Origin: Chthoniobacterales bacterium
GTDB taxonomy: Bacteria > Verrucomicrobiota > Verrucomicrobiia > Chthoniobacterales > JACTMZ01
NCBI GenBank assembly: GCA_021463515.1
Contig: JAJTYZ010000003.1
Span: forward strand, 1-42,947
DNA: 42,947 nt
Reading direction: 5' to 3'
The translations under genes were made by a program, and so were the position numbers. Below, piece by piece: positions 1 through 6,338 of this stretch (its first letter is position 1; each line of letters opens with the position of its first letter). A model generated the notes under the pieces. That model was not told the DNA's origin. It saw only the letters and a list, made by a program, of their open reading frames with translations, and searched no databases.

Positions 1-237
1 CGTCCGAGTTTCCATGAGGGCAGAAGGCGGGCGAGCGGGATCATTTTCCCCCCGCAGCGCGAACACCTCAAGGGCGGATGCTGCGGATCCAACACGATTG
101 CCTTCGTTTGGACATTCCTCGGCGCGGTCCTCATGGGTGCGTTGGGCTTTGCCATTGGTATGTCGCGCACGTTTCTTCTGCGACTTCAAGCACGGGTAGC
201 CCTGTGCCATAAGAAGATTGAAGAAAATACGCGCTAG
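1..237 (+). CDS. C-terminal part of an unknown membrane protein (runs off left edge)
   Basis: The frame starting at base 1 is open to a TAG at 235-237, giving the last 78 residues of a protein whose start lies outside the window. It has a basic segment, then one clear hydrophobic stretch of about 23 residues (from TIAFVWTFLG to GFAIGM), then a charged tail ending KKIEENTR, so a membrane-anchored protein is likely. I do not recognise the family. A hairpin terminator follows the stop. It could be the last gene before the accessory region or itself an accessory gene. Confidence 0.5.
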   Translation, partial: RPSFHEGRRRASGIIFPPQREHLKGGCCGSNTIAFVWTFLGAVLMGALGFAIGMSRTFLLRLQARVALCHKKIEENTR

Positions 238-252
238 AAAAACTAGCCGAGG

Positions 253-290
253 CGCCTCAAAAATCGAGAGGCGTTTGTGTTGTGGTTTTT
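253..290 (+). terminator. Likely intrinsic terminator
   Basis: CGCCTC (253-258) pairs with GAGGCG (268-273) around a 9-nt loop. A T-rich stretch interrupted by G follows. It lies 15 nt after the stop of the left-edge gene. The U-tract is imperfect, so efficiency is uncertain. Confidence 0.45.
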
Positions 291-314
291 GAGAGCACTC
301 GGTATTCTGCTCAC

Positions 315-548
315 ATGAATATGACCGTTGAACAAATAGCAGATGAAGCACTTGCTCTTCCGAGCGAGGCGCGGGCACTTCTCGCGGATCGTCTTGTGGA
401 GAGCCTTGACCCAGCAGAGGACGGCTACATCCGGCAGCTTTGGGTTGCAGAGTCTTTGCGCCGCCGCGATGACGTTCGCAGCGGGCGCGTCAAAACCATT
501 CCCAGCGACGAGGCTCTTGCTCGCGTTCGGCGCGCTGTCGCCCGATGA
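315..548 (+). CDS. Antitoxin of a type II toxin-antitoxin pair (TIGR02574 addiction-module family)
   Basis: This encodes 77 residues starting MNMTVEQIADEALALP. The pattern ALxLPxEARALLADRLVESL, then a short acidic linker, then a tail with RRRDDVRSGRVKTIP and an alternating R/A end, is that of the putative addiction-module component family (TIGR02574/Unstab_antitox). Such proteins bind and neutralise a RelE/ParE-like toxin through the C-terminal half and probably repress the operon. The stop overlaps the toxin start (ATGA, 545-548), so the two are translationally coupled. ATG 315 is preferred over an in-frame ATG at 282 because family members begin close to this point; ATG 321 is also possible. 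TA pairs of this sort are common integron cassettes. Confidence 0.8.
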   Translation: MNMTVEQIADEALALPSEARALLADRLVESLDPAEDGYIRQLWVAESLRRRDDVRSGRVKTIPSDEALARVRRAVAR

Positions 549-853
549 GGTATGAGTTTTATCCCGAGGCTTTGGACGAGTATGAAGACGCTGCGCGTTA
601 CTATGCGGGTTGTCAGGAAGGGCTGGAGCTTCGGTTCATCGCTTGTGCCGAGTCGGCGTTCCGACACGTTTCCGTGGCTCCGACGCGCTGGCGAGTGTTC
701 GAGGAGGACGTGCGGCGGTGCCTCGTCCATGTGTTCCCATATGCTGTGCTTTACTCCATCGAGTCGGACTACGTGCTCATCATTGCGGTCATGCACTGTA
801 GCTGAGAGCCGGGTTATTGGCGTCATCGCATCCAACGAAACGCCGAACATTAA
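545..853 (+). pseudogene. RelE/ParE-family toxin with an in-frame TGA
   Basis: The open part (545-805, 86 residues, MRYEFYPEALDEYEDAARYY...) matches the ParE/RelE-type toxin partner of TIGR02574 antitoxins: an N-terminal helix hairpin, then FRHVSVAPTRWRVF, then VHVFPYAVLYSIE, then IIAVMHC. Family members continue with a motif like H-R-x-P-G-Y-W-R-x-R. Here the same frame reads HCS, TGA (803-805), then EPGYWRHRIQRNAEH and TAA at 851-853, so the conserved C-terminal strand lies beyond a premature stop. A CGA-to-TGA change would explain it. The truncated toxin lacks its usual last motif and is probably inactive, unless the stop is read through or is a sequencing error. Confidence 0.75.
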
Positions 854-856
854 AAA

Positions 857-905
857 ATATAACAAAAACAAAAAACGAGCCCTCCGACTGCACCCCTAGT
901 TGAAC
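857..905 (+). repeat. Degraded copy of a 60-bp palindromic repeat (left arm missing)
   Basis: Bases 876-896 (CGAGCCCTCCGACTGCACCCC) match the right arm of the repeats at 1863-1925 and 9732-9794, and the element ends in GTTGAAC (899-905), which fits the integron core GTTRRRY. The left arm seen in the other copies (GGTGTAGCGGAGG) is replaced by an A-rich run after ATATAAC. Without the left arm the hairpin cannot form, so if this is an attC-like site it should be inactive. It abuts the end of the toxin gene. Confidence 0.5.
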
Positions 906-1154
906 AAGCCCGCTGAGTGAAGCGAGGCCGACGGCTTATGCTTCTTATGTTTGCCGAAAGAGGGTTGATTCGGTGCGGATGGCAAGCGTGAGCCAAATAG
1001 GAATACAGAAATGCTGGCCGATGATGGCCTTTTCTACAAAATAATAGGGCCTTGAATGACTGTCGCTGTTGGAAAATGACGGTTTTTGCCGCATGAGGGT
1101 GAGAAAGGGGCACGAGGGAGCGCTGAAACTTCCAATATCGGCGCAAATCTTCGA
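906..1154. other. Stretch with no recognisable gene
   Basis: No ORF here resembles a protein. The first 22 bases (AAGCCCGCTGAGTGAAGCG...) resemble the bases that follow the second 60-bp repeat at 1926, so the repeated unit may extend this far. The rest may be debris from the insertion and decay of the adjacent IS110-type element. Confidence 0.4.
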
Positions 1155-1350
1155 TCATTTCCGCACCCAGTGGCGGGCGCGGCAAAGGTCGCGGATGGCC
1201 TCGTCGGTGGCTTCCGGAATGTAAATGGCGTCGCGGTCTCCGGCGCGATTGGATTTGGCCAGCTTTTCGGCATCCCGCCGGTCGGTCTTGATCTTGTCGC
1301 CGGATTGACGGGGAATCTTGGAGGGTACCACCACAATCGCCAAACGCAAA
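1155..1350 (-). pseudogene. IS110-family transposase fragment
   Basis: On the minus strand, reading from about 1350 down to a TGA at 1155-1157, the translation contains [20 protein letters not shown], then [20 protein letters not shown], then [14 protein letters not shown]. In IS110-family transposases this is the segment around PSxIPxxxGxxxKTDRRDAxxLA in the N-terminal DEDD (RuvC-like) domain, followed by the YVPxxxxEAIRDLxRAR region. Only about 65 residues remain; the N-terminus and the whole C-terminal domain are absent, so this is a remnant. Some IS110-group elements (IS1111-attC) insert into integron attC sites, which suits its position beside a broken repeat. The match is to the family, not to a named element. 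Confidence 0.75.
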
Positions 1351-1370
1351 TTTGTGATTATTCTTACCCT

Positions 1371-1610
1371 ATGCCTACAGTTTTGCAGATTGGAGGATTT
1401 CGATTTCATTTCTACTCCGACGAGGGATAGGAGTCGGCTCATATTCATGTGCGAAGCGCAGAGGGAGAATGCAAATTTTGGCTGGAATCGGCTATTCTCC
1501 TCGCATACAATAGGGGCGTGCGTGGGCACGAGCTTCGCCAGATTGAAAGGCTTGTTTATGAGAATCATGCTACACTAAGAAAGGCATTTTATGGCTACCA
1601 CCATCGTTGA
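1371..1610 (+). pseudogene. DUF4160 protein gene with an in-frame TAG
   Basis: ATG 1371 begins [19 protein letters not shown], then TAG at 1428-1430, and the same frame continues [20 protein letters not shown]..., [20 protein letters not shown], to TGA at 1608-1610. This is the DUF4160 layout (MPTVxRIxxYRFxFYSxE, then xPxHIHV, then AKFWL, then ELxxIExLV). The amber codon replaces one residue between the FYSDEG and HIHV motifs, so the change is a nonsense substitution rather than a frameshift. DUF4160 genes are usually paired with DUF2442, as here, and the pair has been suggested to be toxin-antitoxin-like. The gene is probably broken. It starts just downstream of the IS110 remnant. Confidence 0.75.
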
Positions 1611-1863
1611 ATCAAATTTATCGACAGAGCCTGCCGCGATTCGGGCTTGGTCTGAAGGTCGCACCATCTATATCGAGCTTCATGATGGTCGGTTTGTGGG
1701 ATTTCCCGCTGATCGATTCCGGATTTTGTCCAAAGCTTCGGAAGAAGAGCTTTCCCAAGTCAGCATCGAATTGGACGGATTTGCCCTACGACGGGAAGTG
1801 TTAAACAAAAACATTACTATCCCTGGAATTATCGCAGGTCGTTTTCAGTTGCCACCAAAATAG
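1591..1863 (+). CDS. DUF2442-family protein
   Basis: This encodes 90 residues (MATTIVESNLSTEPAAIRAWSE...). The pattern xxTIYIELHDGRFVGFPADRF, then LSKASEEELSQVSIE, fits DUF2442, a small domain usually encoded directly after DUF4160. It overlaps the end of the DUF4160 frame by 20 bp (1591-1610) in a different frame, which is typical of a coupled pair. It is intact while its partner is interrupted. Its function is unknown. The stop codon directly abuts the second 60-bp repeat, a cassette-like arrangement. Confidence 0.75.
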   Translation: MATTIVESNLSTEPAAIRAWSEGRTIYIELHDGRFVGFPADRFRILSKASEEELSQVSIELDGFALRREVLNKNITIPGIIAGRFQLPPK

Positions 1864-1925
1864 GCCAACAATAAAGGATGTAGCGGAGGCGAGGAATGAG
1901 CCCTCCGACTGTACCCTGATTGAAC
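1863..1925 (+). repeat. 60-bp imperfect palindrome (attC-like, copy 2)
   Basis: GGCCAAC (1863-1869) opens the element and ATTGAAC (1919-1925) closes it. The arms ATGTAGCGGAGG and CCTCCGACTGTAC pair with one extra base in the right arm. The copy at 9732-9794 is nearly identical, and the right arm recurs at 876-896. Size, RYYYAAC-like/GTTRRRY-like ends and an extrahelical base fit a short attC site, but the spacer on the right side is shorter than usual, so another intergenic repeat family is possible. Confidence 0.55.
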
Positions 1926-2109
1926 AAGGCTGCCGAATGAAGCGGGATGGTGGGGTATCCTTTTTATGGGAGTGGGGCGATGAGCCGACGCTGCTGGCTC
2001 GAATGAGGCAAACAAGAGCGGGAAGCGCTCATGTATGAATACGGGTTTCCTCCCCCGCTTTGGATGGGCTGGTGTTCGGCAGGAAAATAGGTCACTGGAG
2101 AAGTTCGGT
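1919..2109 (+). repeat. Possible long attC site ahead of cassette 1
   Basis: It starts with ATTGAACAAGGCTG (1919-1932), very close to the left end of the site at 8025 (ATCGAACAAGGCTG), and ends with GTTCGGT (2103-2109), 6 nt before the next ATG. Inside, CTGCCGAAT pairs with GTTCGGCAG (2074 region), and AAGCGGG pairs with CCCGCTT. At 191 bp it is long for attC, and the inner pairing is interrupted, so the call is tentative. Confidence 0.35.
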
Positions 2110-2115
2110 AAAAAT

Positions 2116-2490
2116 ATGAAGCTTTCGGGAGCAATATTGCTTTTCAGTTTGATGACCTGTTGCGCGGGTTCACCGTCATTAGAAGACAGTCTCCGAGAGT
2201 CGATGCTTTACCGAGCAAAATTGATGGAGCGGCTCAGTGCTGTGTCCAGCAAAGGCGGCATATCACGGGAAGAGGCGATAACTATAGGAGAGAATTTTGC
2301 TGGAAGATATATTGGCTGCGGAGGATTCATTGCGATTTCAGATGGCGGGGATTATTGGATATCCCATAACGCGGTTGGTTACTGGGGAAAGCCCGATGCG
2401 ACCACTCGGATCTATAAGAAGGATGGCCGTATTGCCTCAAAGCTTCTTCGAGGGAAAGGCGAAATATATTTTTACAACATTTGGGATTAA
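2116..2490 (+). CDS. Secreted protein or lipoprotein of unknown function (cassette 1)
   Basis: This encodes 124 residues from ATG 2116, chosen because it follows the cassette boundary GTTCGGT by 6 nt and begins a signal sequence (MKLSGAILLFSLMTCCAG). The cysteines after LMT could form a weak lipobox. The mature part has a helix (LEDSLRESMLYRAKLMERLS) and a motif EAITIGENFAGRYIGCGGF, then a GGDYW strand and VGYWGKP. I do not recognise a named family. The frame stops at 2488-2490, but coding-like sequence goes on in another frame to 2686, so the gene may be truncated or fused to a second fragment. Confidence 0.55.
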   Translation: MKLSGAILLFSLMTCCAGSPSLEDSLRESMLYRAKLMERLSAVSSKGGISREEAITIGENFAGRYIGCGGFIAISDGGDYWISHNAVGYWGKPDATTRIYKKDGRIASKLLRGKGEIYFYNIWD

Positions 2491-2686
2491 AAAATATGCC
2501 CATCTCAAAGAGAATGCTGAAAAACTTGAAAGTGGAGAGTATATTGCAGACGTGGGATTTTGTTGGAGAAGGGATGCTGGTGGAGGAGGATCAGCACTCG
2601 ATCCAAAGACATTAAAAGCTATGGGAAGGGCAAATATTTCTTTATGGCTTTCTGAGTATGCATCTTTCAGTGATGAAAACGAATAA
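2477..2686 (+). pseudogene. Possible DUF4279-like C-terminal fragment
   Basis: In a frame different from the preceding gene, the translation reads HLKENAEKLESGEYIADVGF, then a Gly-rich turn, SALDPKTLKAMGRANISLWL, then SEYASFSDENE and a stop at 2684-2686. An acidic helix, an ADVGF strand, a Gly turn, SxLxPxTL, then a final strand resemble the C-terminal end of DUF4279 proteins. There is no convincing start for this frame, because its upstream part shadows the lipoprotein-like gene. It could be a decayed second gene or the true 3' end of the first gene after a frameshift near 2480. Confidence 0.3.
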
Positions 2687-2687
2687 A

Positions 2688-2809
2688 GGCGAGCCAGCCT
2701 AGCAAATCACCGCCCCTGCGGGATTTTCGAGATGCCTCCTGCTAATTCCGCTTCGCGTACAAGAGTCGTGCCGAAAGTCAGCGGCGATTCCTGACTGCGG
2801 GCGTTCGAG
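2688..2809 (+). repeat. attC-like site between cassettes 1 and 2
   Basis: The left end GGCGAGC (2688-2694) abuts the preceding stop. The right end is GTTCGAG (2803-2809). The arms CAGCCTAGCAAATCACCGC and, as reverse complement of the right side, CAGTCAGGAATCGCCGC align with small bulges. The length is 122 bp and the next ATG follows after 5 A residues. These are features expected of an integron attC site. Confidence 0.55.
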
Positions 2810-2814
2810 AAAAA

Positions 2815-3249
2815 ATGATTCCTGTGGTATCGCTGTTGCAAGATTCGGAATCGAATCTTCAGATGATGTTTAGCATTTCCGATTCGGAAATGGCCTTCGA
2901 CATAATTTTCTCTTGGGCAACGATGCTGTCATTCCTCGTGTTTCCTTTAGCTCTTGTATTCGGCCACAAAGAGAATGAGAATGCTTTTTATCCAATTATC
3001 GCGGCAATTCAGATCGCCGCGTTGCTGTCACTGTCTAGGCTCTTTCCACCGATTTACGCCGGGCCGGCCATCGGATATTATAGAATTGTAATTGTAGGTC
3101 ATCTCACATCGATTCTTGTAGCAGTAGTTTTATCTCTTGGGGCATATTTTACAATGAAATGCCTCCGACATGATTATAAACTTCAGCGTTTTCTAGTATT
3201 CATTTGCGCACTCATTCTCTTGTCGAAAGTGGTCTTCTATGCCCCATAA
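2815..3249 (+). CDS. Four-helix membrane protein, unknown (cassette 2)
   Basis: This encodes 144 residues beginning MIPVVSLLQDSESNLQMMFS. About four hydrophobic segments are visible: FDIIFSWATMLSFLVFPLAL, YPIIAAIQIAALLSLSRLF, IVIVGHLTSILVAVVLSLGA, and FLVFICALILLSKVVF. There are no known catalytic motifs. The start is fixed by the cassette boundary 5 nt upstream. The next gene begins 7 nt after the stop, so both are likely on one cassette. The base composition looks more AT-rich than the housekeeping genes further right. Confidence 0.6.
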   Translation: MIPVVSLLQDSESNLQMMFSISDSEMAFDIIFSWATMLSFLVFPLALVFGHKENENAFYPIIAAIQIAALLSLSRLFPPIYAGPAIGYYRIVIVGHLTSILVAVVLSLGAYFTMKCLRHDYKLQRFLVFICALILLSKVVFYAP

Positions 3250-3256
3250 ATAAATC

Positions 3257-3739
3257 ATGAAAATTATTCGATATTTTGTTCTCCTTCTTGTCGCCATTAG
3301 TGGAATATGCGTTGCCTTTTCTCAGGATGTTTTCGTTTCAAAACCCGTTTTGATGGGTAATGTTCCCGCGAAGGTAAAGAAATATGACAGCACCACAAAA
3401 ACTTGGGGGGAAGCTGATGGTTATGGATACGCATTTATGTTCTACCTGAAAAACGTCTCAGATAAGCCATTAACTGTTGTTACGGATGGTCTGTCTCGAC
3501 AAACAAGCCCTACCAATCCAAAGCAAGAGGTGAAGCTCAGCATGGAAAAAATGACAGTTGAAGACGGAAAGGTACTTGTCATCCCATCTCGGGAAGAATT
3601 GAAGCTTATCGAGCTAAGGCCAAGTGAAGCCGCTCTAATGAAAACGGAATTTAAGATGTCCGTTCCGTTGGAAGAGATTCAGGTGATTTACAAACCTGAG
3701 GATTTCTATGATGGGCGGTTTGGATATTGGACGGGCTAG
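3257..3739 (+). CDS. Secreted protein of unknown function
   Basis: This encodes 160 residues with a clear signal peptide (MKIIRYFVLLLVAISGICVA, cut near AFSQ). The mature part contains YGYAFMFYLKNVSDKPLTVV, a beta-sandwich-like strand pattern, then charged strands ending in YKPEDFYDGRFGYWTG. No family is recognised. It lies 7 nt after the four-helix membrane protein gene, so the two may act together at the envelope, which is a guess from position only. Confidence 0.55.
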   Translation: MKIIRYFVLLLVAISGICVAFSQDVFVSKPVLMGNVPAKVKKYDSTTKTWGEADGYGYAFMFYLKNVSDKPLTVVTDGLSRQTSPTNPKQEVKLSMEKMTVEDGKVLVIPSREELKLIELRPSEAALMKTEFKMSVPLEEIQVIYKPEDFYDGRFGYWTG

Positions 3740-3745
3740 GCGTCA

Positions 3746-3796
3746 AGCGAACCTTTGATCATCAAGGCAAAAGAATAGAGTCATGGAATGTTGACA
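3746..3796 (+). repeat. Possible decayed cassette boundary
   Basis: AGCGAAC (3746-3752) and GTTGACA (3790-3796) resemble the left and right cores of the other sites. Between them CTTTGATCATCAAGG can form a short hairpin. The next ATG is 2 nt after GTTGACA. There are no long arms, so an active attC site is unlikely; the region may be an ordinary intergenic space. Confidence 0.2.
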
Positions 3797-3798
3797 AA

Positions 3799-4302
3799 AT
3801 GAAACATCTCGCCACGATTTCACTGATTATATGCGCCGCCTTACTTGTCGGCATTACCATTCTCGATCATCAACAATTACCGGAAAAGATTGCCTCTCAC
3901 TTTAACGGCAGTGGTACGCCCAATGGCTGGATGAGCAGATCATCATTCACTCTATCCATGGTTGCAATTGGTTTGGGTATTCCATTTTTTGCGATTGCGA
4001 TTATGTATTTGATACGATTTTTCCCAGCCAAATTTCTGAATATTCCGCATCCCGCTTACTGGCGAGATCCCAAAAATTATAGAAAAGCATGCGATTTCCT
4101 GTTCATGTCTTCACTTTGGTTTGGATGTTCTTTTATTATTTGGCAGATATTCTTTTCACGCCTGATTGTTGGAGCCAATCGAATTTCGCCTCCTCATCTT
4201 GATAGCGGAAAGGTGATTTTGTTGACAATTCCGTTGTTGGTATTCACTTTTGCCTGGATAGTTGTTTTGCTGATGCGATTTTTCAAAATCGATAATAAAT
4301 GA
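3799..4302 (+). CDS. DUF1648-domain membrane protein
   Basis: This encodes 167 residues. After a first membrane helix (LATISLIICAALLVGITILD) comes LPEKIASHFNGSGTPNGWMS, the DUF1648 signature (P-x-x-I-x-x-H-F-N-x-x-G-x-P-x-x-W). Three more hydrophobic segments follow near residues 50-70, 95-115 and 138-160. DUF1648 occurs in small membrane proteins such as SdpI-like immunity or signalling proteins; whether this one protects against a peptide toxin cannot be told from the sequence. ATG 3799 is used because the DUF1648 proteins begin with the helix; an upstream in-frame ATG at 3727 overlaps the previous gene. Confidence 0.65.
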   Translation: MKHLATISLIICAALLVGITILDHQQLPEKIASHFNGSGTPNGWMSRSSFTLSMVAIGLGIPFFAIAIMYLIRFFPAKFLNIPHPAYWRDPKNYRKACDFLFMSSLWFGCSFIIWQIFFSRLIVGANRISPPHLDSGKVILLTIPLLVFTFAWIVVLLMRFFKIDNK

Positions 4303-4326
4303 CGAGTCAGGCGATCTTCGACAAAA

Positions 4327-5069
4327 ATGAATACTTCTGATCCATTGTTAGCACTTAGACTCCTCGGCCTTTTCTTGGCACTATTTTTTCTTGGGTCTCT
4401 TGCTAAGGCTGACAGCAAATCGGACATCGTTGCAGTAGTCCTTGGCGAGAGTATTCAGAAAGATAGCAAAACAAAGCCGGATGTCCGAATTTTCTCACCC
4501 CTGCTGGCACGTTTTGCAAAAGACAACAGTATCCATCCGACTGAAGATGAGATTGATAGCTTTATTTCAAAGACTGAAGAGCGACAAAAAGGCTTCTAGT
4601 TGAGCAAGAGAGAGAAGTGGCACGGATTTCACGAGAATTGGAGAATTCGTCTATTTTACAAGAGCAAAGAGACAAACTCGCATCCCAAAAGAAGGCAATA
4701 GAAAAAATTTTGAATATGCAGCACGAAATGGCTGATAGGATGAAAGGCAAGGAGGATGAGGTAAAAATGATGAAAAGGAAAATGGGCGAGAATTTTGTGC
4801 AGAGATGGAAGATAAACAAGGCATTATACGATAAATACGGCGGAAGGGTCATTTTCCAGCAAGCAGGTGCTGAACCGCTTGATGCTTATCGAGATTTTTT
4901 AAGGGAGGAATCACAAAAAGGCTCGTTTCAAATTTTTGATCCGAAAGTCGAGGAAGATTTTTGGCGCTATTTTACCGATGATAAAATGCATATTTTTCTA
5001 CCAGAAGACGATGCAAAGAAGGCCTTTGCTTCACCTTGGTGGATGACAATTCAGGGCACATCGGATTAA
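4327..5069 (+). pseudogene. Exported coiled-coil protein gene split by a frameshift
   Basis: The first frame (4327-4599) starts with a signal sequence (MNTSDPLLALRLLGLFLALF, SLAKA) and runs into an acidic stretch HPTEDEIDSFISKTEERQKG before a TAG. The second frame is open through this point (RLLVEQEREVARISRELENS) and continues as coiled coil, then FVQRWKINKALYDKYGGRVI, FQQAGAEPLDAYRDFL, and ends ASPWWMTIQGTSD at 5069. Joining them by a -1 shift at the A5 run 4586-4590 gives a plausible 247-residue exported protein. The C-terminal part resembles a conserved hypothetical family sometimes found with SurA-like N-termini (weak recognition). It is either a disabled gene, a sequence error, or two separate ORFs (the second from GTG 4617). 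Confidence 0.5.
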
Positions 5070-5073
5070 ATTG

Positions 5074-5200
5074 GTTCAACAAGACGGTGCTGGACAACCG
5101 GCTACCCGCTCCGAGTTCGAATGATTTCCGTAACTACGACCCTTAACCCGCAGTCGAAGGCACGCCGCCGGTAGCCGGTGCCAGACCTTTGACGTTCGGC
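5074..5200 (+). repeat. attC-like site before the ExbB-like cassette
   Basis: GTTCAAC (5074-5080, fits RYYYAAC) opens it and GTTCGGC (5194-5200) closes it. The left arm GGTGCTGGACAACCGGCTACC pairs, with bulges, with GGTAGCCGGTGCCAGACC on the right; ACCGGCTACC is exactly complementary. The length is 127 bp. It shares GGACAACCGGCTACCCGC with the site at 8025-8151. The ATG of the next gene is 8 nt downstream. Confidence 0.7.
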
Positions 5201-5208
5201 AGAAAAAT

Positions 5209-5496
5209 ATGAATCCACTTGCTAAATGGCTCCTTATAGGCGGAGGTACCCTCACCCTCGGAGGACCTGCACTCGGAGTATTGGGAACCGTTATCGGGAT
5301 GATGGGTAGTTTTAACACTCTGGAGAAGCGGGGTGTTGCTGATCCAGAGTCGCTTGCATCCAATATCGGAGTTGCTTTGATGTTCACTGCGGGAGGAATT
5401 GCTATCGGTATTGTCGGAGTTTGTGTTCTTGTTGCCGGCGTAACTATCCTTTTCGCCACTAAGCAGAAACCAACTCCCCCGCCGCTTACAGAATGA
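5209..5496 (+). CDS. Mini ExbB/MotA/TolQ-like membrane protein (cassette 3)
   Basis: This encodes 95 residues. Two hydrophobic segments (residues about 6-32 and 52-84) surround SFNTLEKRGVADPESLASNI. The order GVLGTVIGMMGSF, then ADPESLASNIGVAL, then a Gly/Val-rich helix matches the TM2-loop-TM3 core of MotA/TolQ/ExbB proton-channel proteins (GLLGTVxGMIxxF ... xADPxxLAxGIxxALxTTAxGL). The usual family length is 200-250 residues, so only the core pair of helices is present. It ends in a proline-rich tail KQKPTPPPLTE. Whether it conducts protons or acts as a decoy or partner subunit is unknown. Confidence 0.55.
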   Translation: MNPLAKWLLIGGGTLTLGGPALGVLGTVIGMMGSFNTLEKRGVADPESLASNIGVALMFTAGGIAIGIVGVCVLVAGVTILFATKQKPTPPPLTE

Positions 5497-5627
5497 AAAA
5501 GCCGAAGCGCATAGAGAGCAACGGCTGACCCGCCTCGAGTTCTGATGTTTAACCTCAATTTCAACCATTATCCTGCAGCGATCACGCGCTCCCGGTCAGC
5601 AGCTGTGTCTCAGGCTTGACGTTAGCT
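5493..5627 (+). repeat. attC-like site between cassettes 3 and 4
   Basis: The site overlaps the stop codon of the ExbB-like gene on the left and ends with GTTAGCT (5621-5627) on the right. GCAACGGCTGACC on the left pairs with GGTCAGCAGC on the right, and AAGCC with GGCTT near the ends. The left core is poorly conserved. The next ATG is 6 nt after the right core. Confidence 0.5.
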
Positions 5628-5633
5628 TTGAAT

Positions 5634-6272
5634 ATGAAAATCCTCACTATAATTTTTACCCTTTGGGTTGTAACAGTGACTCCGCTATTGGCCCAAGTCA
5701 ACGCACCGAACAATGATACTGCTCTTCGTCGCTTTTTGGGTATCCGAAGCATCGGGGCAACGATTCCCATATCCCAACCAGCGGTTTCGGGTTTTGCGAC
5801 GGTTCTTGTTTTTAAGAAGGGCAAGTTTGTGAAGCGTATTGGCGACATTCCGATTTTATTCAACTTCGGTCAAACTCCAATTGCACTTGGAAATCCTGAA
5901 GCAGGATACGCTCCCGCTACGGTGCGCGTCGAGCTTCTATGGGGCCCTCGCGACGGAAAGATGGGTTATTTGTTTCAGGCATCGGTGGGAAATGCTGGAG
6001 TTATGCCAGATTTCCACGAGATGCTTGAACTCGAATCGATCAATACAACACTTTCAGTTGTTGATCGTGATCTAAGTCACATTGAGTTCGACGGAATGAG
6101 GTTATTAGGTTCCGCCTATGCATTGACGAAATCTCCTAATGGCCAAGATGTAGCAGATGTTATTAAGGTAGCCGATTTGGCTCTTATCGTAGTTTTTAAG
6201 GAATTCAATTCGACGACTGAACAAGAAGAATTTCTTCAGGTGCTAAATAATAAATATAAAAGCTTAAATTAA
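5634..6272 (+). CDS. Secreted protein of unknown function (cassette 4)
   Basis: This encodes 212 residues from ATG 5634, which follows the boundary by 6 nt and begins a signal peptide (MKILTIIFTLWVVTVTPLLA, QV). The mature part has LRRFLGIRSIGATIPISQPA, then alternating strands (ATVRVELLWGPRDGKMGYLF, ADLALIVVFKEFNSTTEQEE), suggesting a mostly beta periplasmic protein. No family is recognised, and there are no catalytic motifs or cysteine pairs. Confidence 0.6.
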   Translation: MKILTIIFTLWVVTVTPLLAQVNAPNNDTALRRFLGIRSIGATIPISQPAVSGFATVLVFKKGKFVKRIGDIPILFNFGQTPIALGNPEAGYAPATVRVELLWGPRDGKMGYLFQASVGNAGVMPDFHEMLELESINTTLSVVDRDLSHIEFDGMRLLGSAYALTKSPNGQDVADVIKVADLALIVVFKEFNSTTEQEEFLQVLNNKYKSLN

Positions 6273-6329
6273 AGCGATGCATTCAACTCGCCCCCTACGG
6301 GCATTCGTGGCTGATTGCTGACATTAGCC
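6273..6329 (+). repeat. Short attC-like site between cassettes 4 and 5
   Basis: It lies directly after the stop of cassette 4 and ends with ATTAGCC (6323-6329). AGCGATGCATTCAACTCGCCC pairs loosely with GGGCATTCGTGGCTGATTGCT, around a CTAC loop. At about 57 bp it has the classic short attC size. The right core has A in place of the first G, so recombination activity is uncertain. Confidence 0.45.
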
Positions 6330-6338
6330 AAAGATAAT

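Noticed and set aside
425-871. 148-codon minus-strand ORF over the toxin-antitoxin pair
   Set aside because: It is antisense to two recognisable genes and has no family features.
4586-4592. Programmed -1 frameshift at the A5 run
   Set aside because: The zero-frame codons are CAA AAA, which do not form the X XXY YYZ heptamer, and no strong hairpin was seen just downstream.
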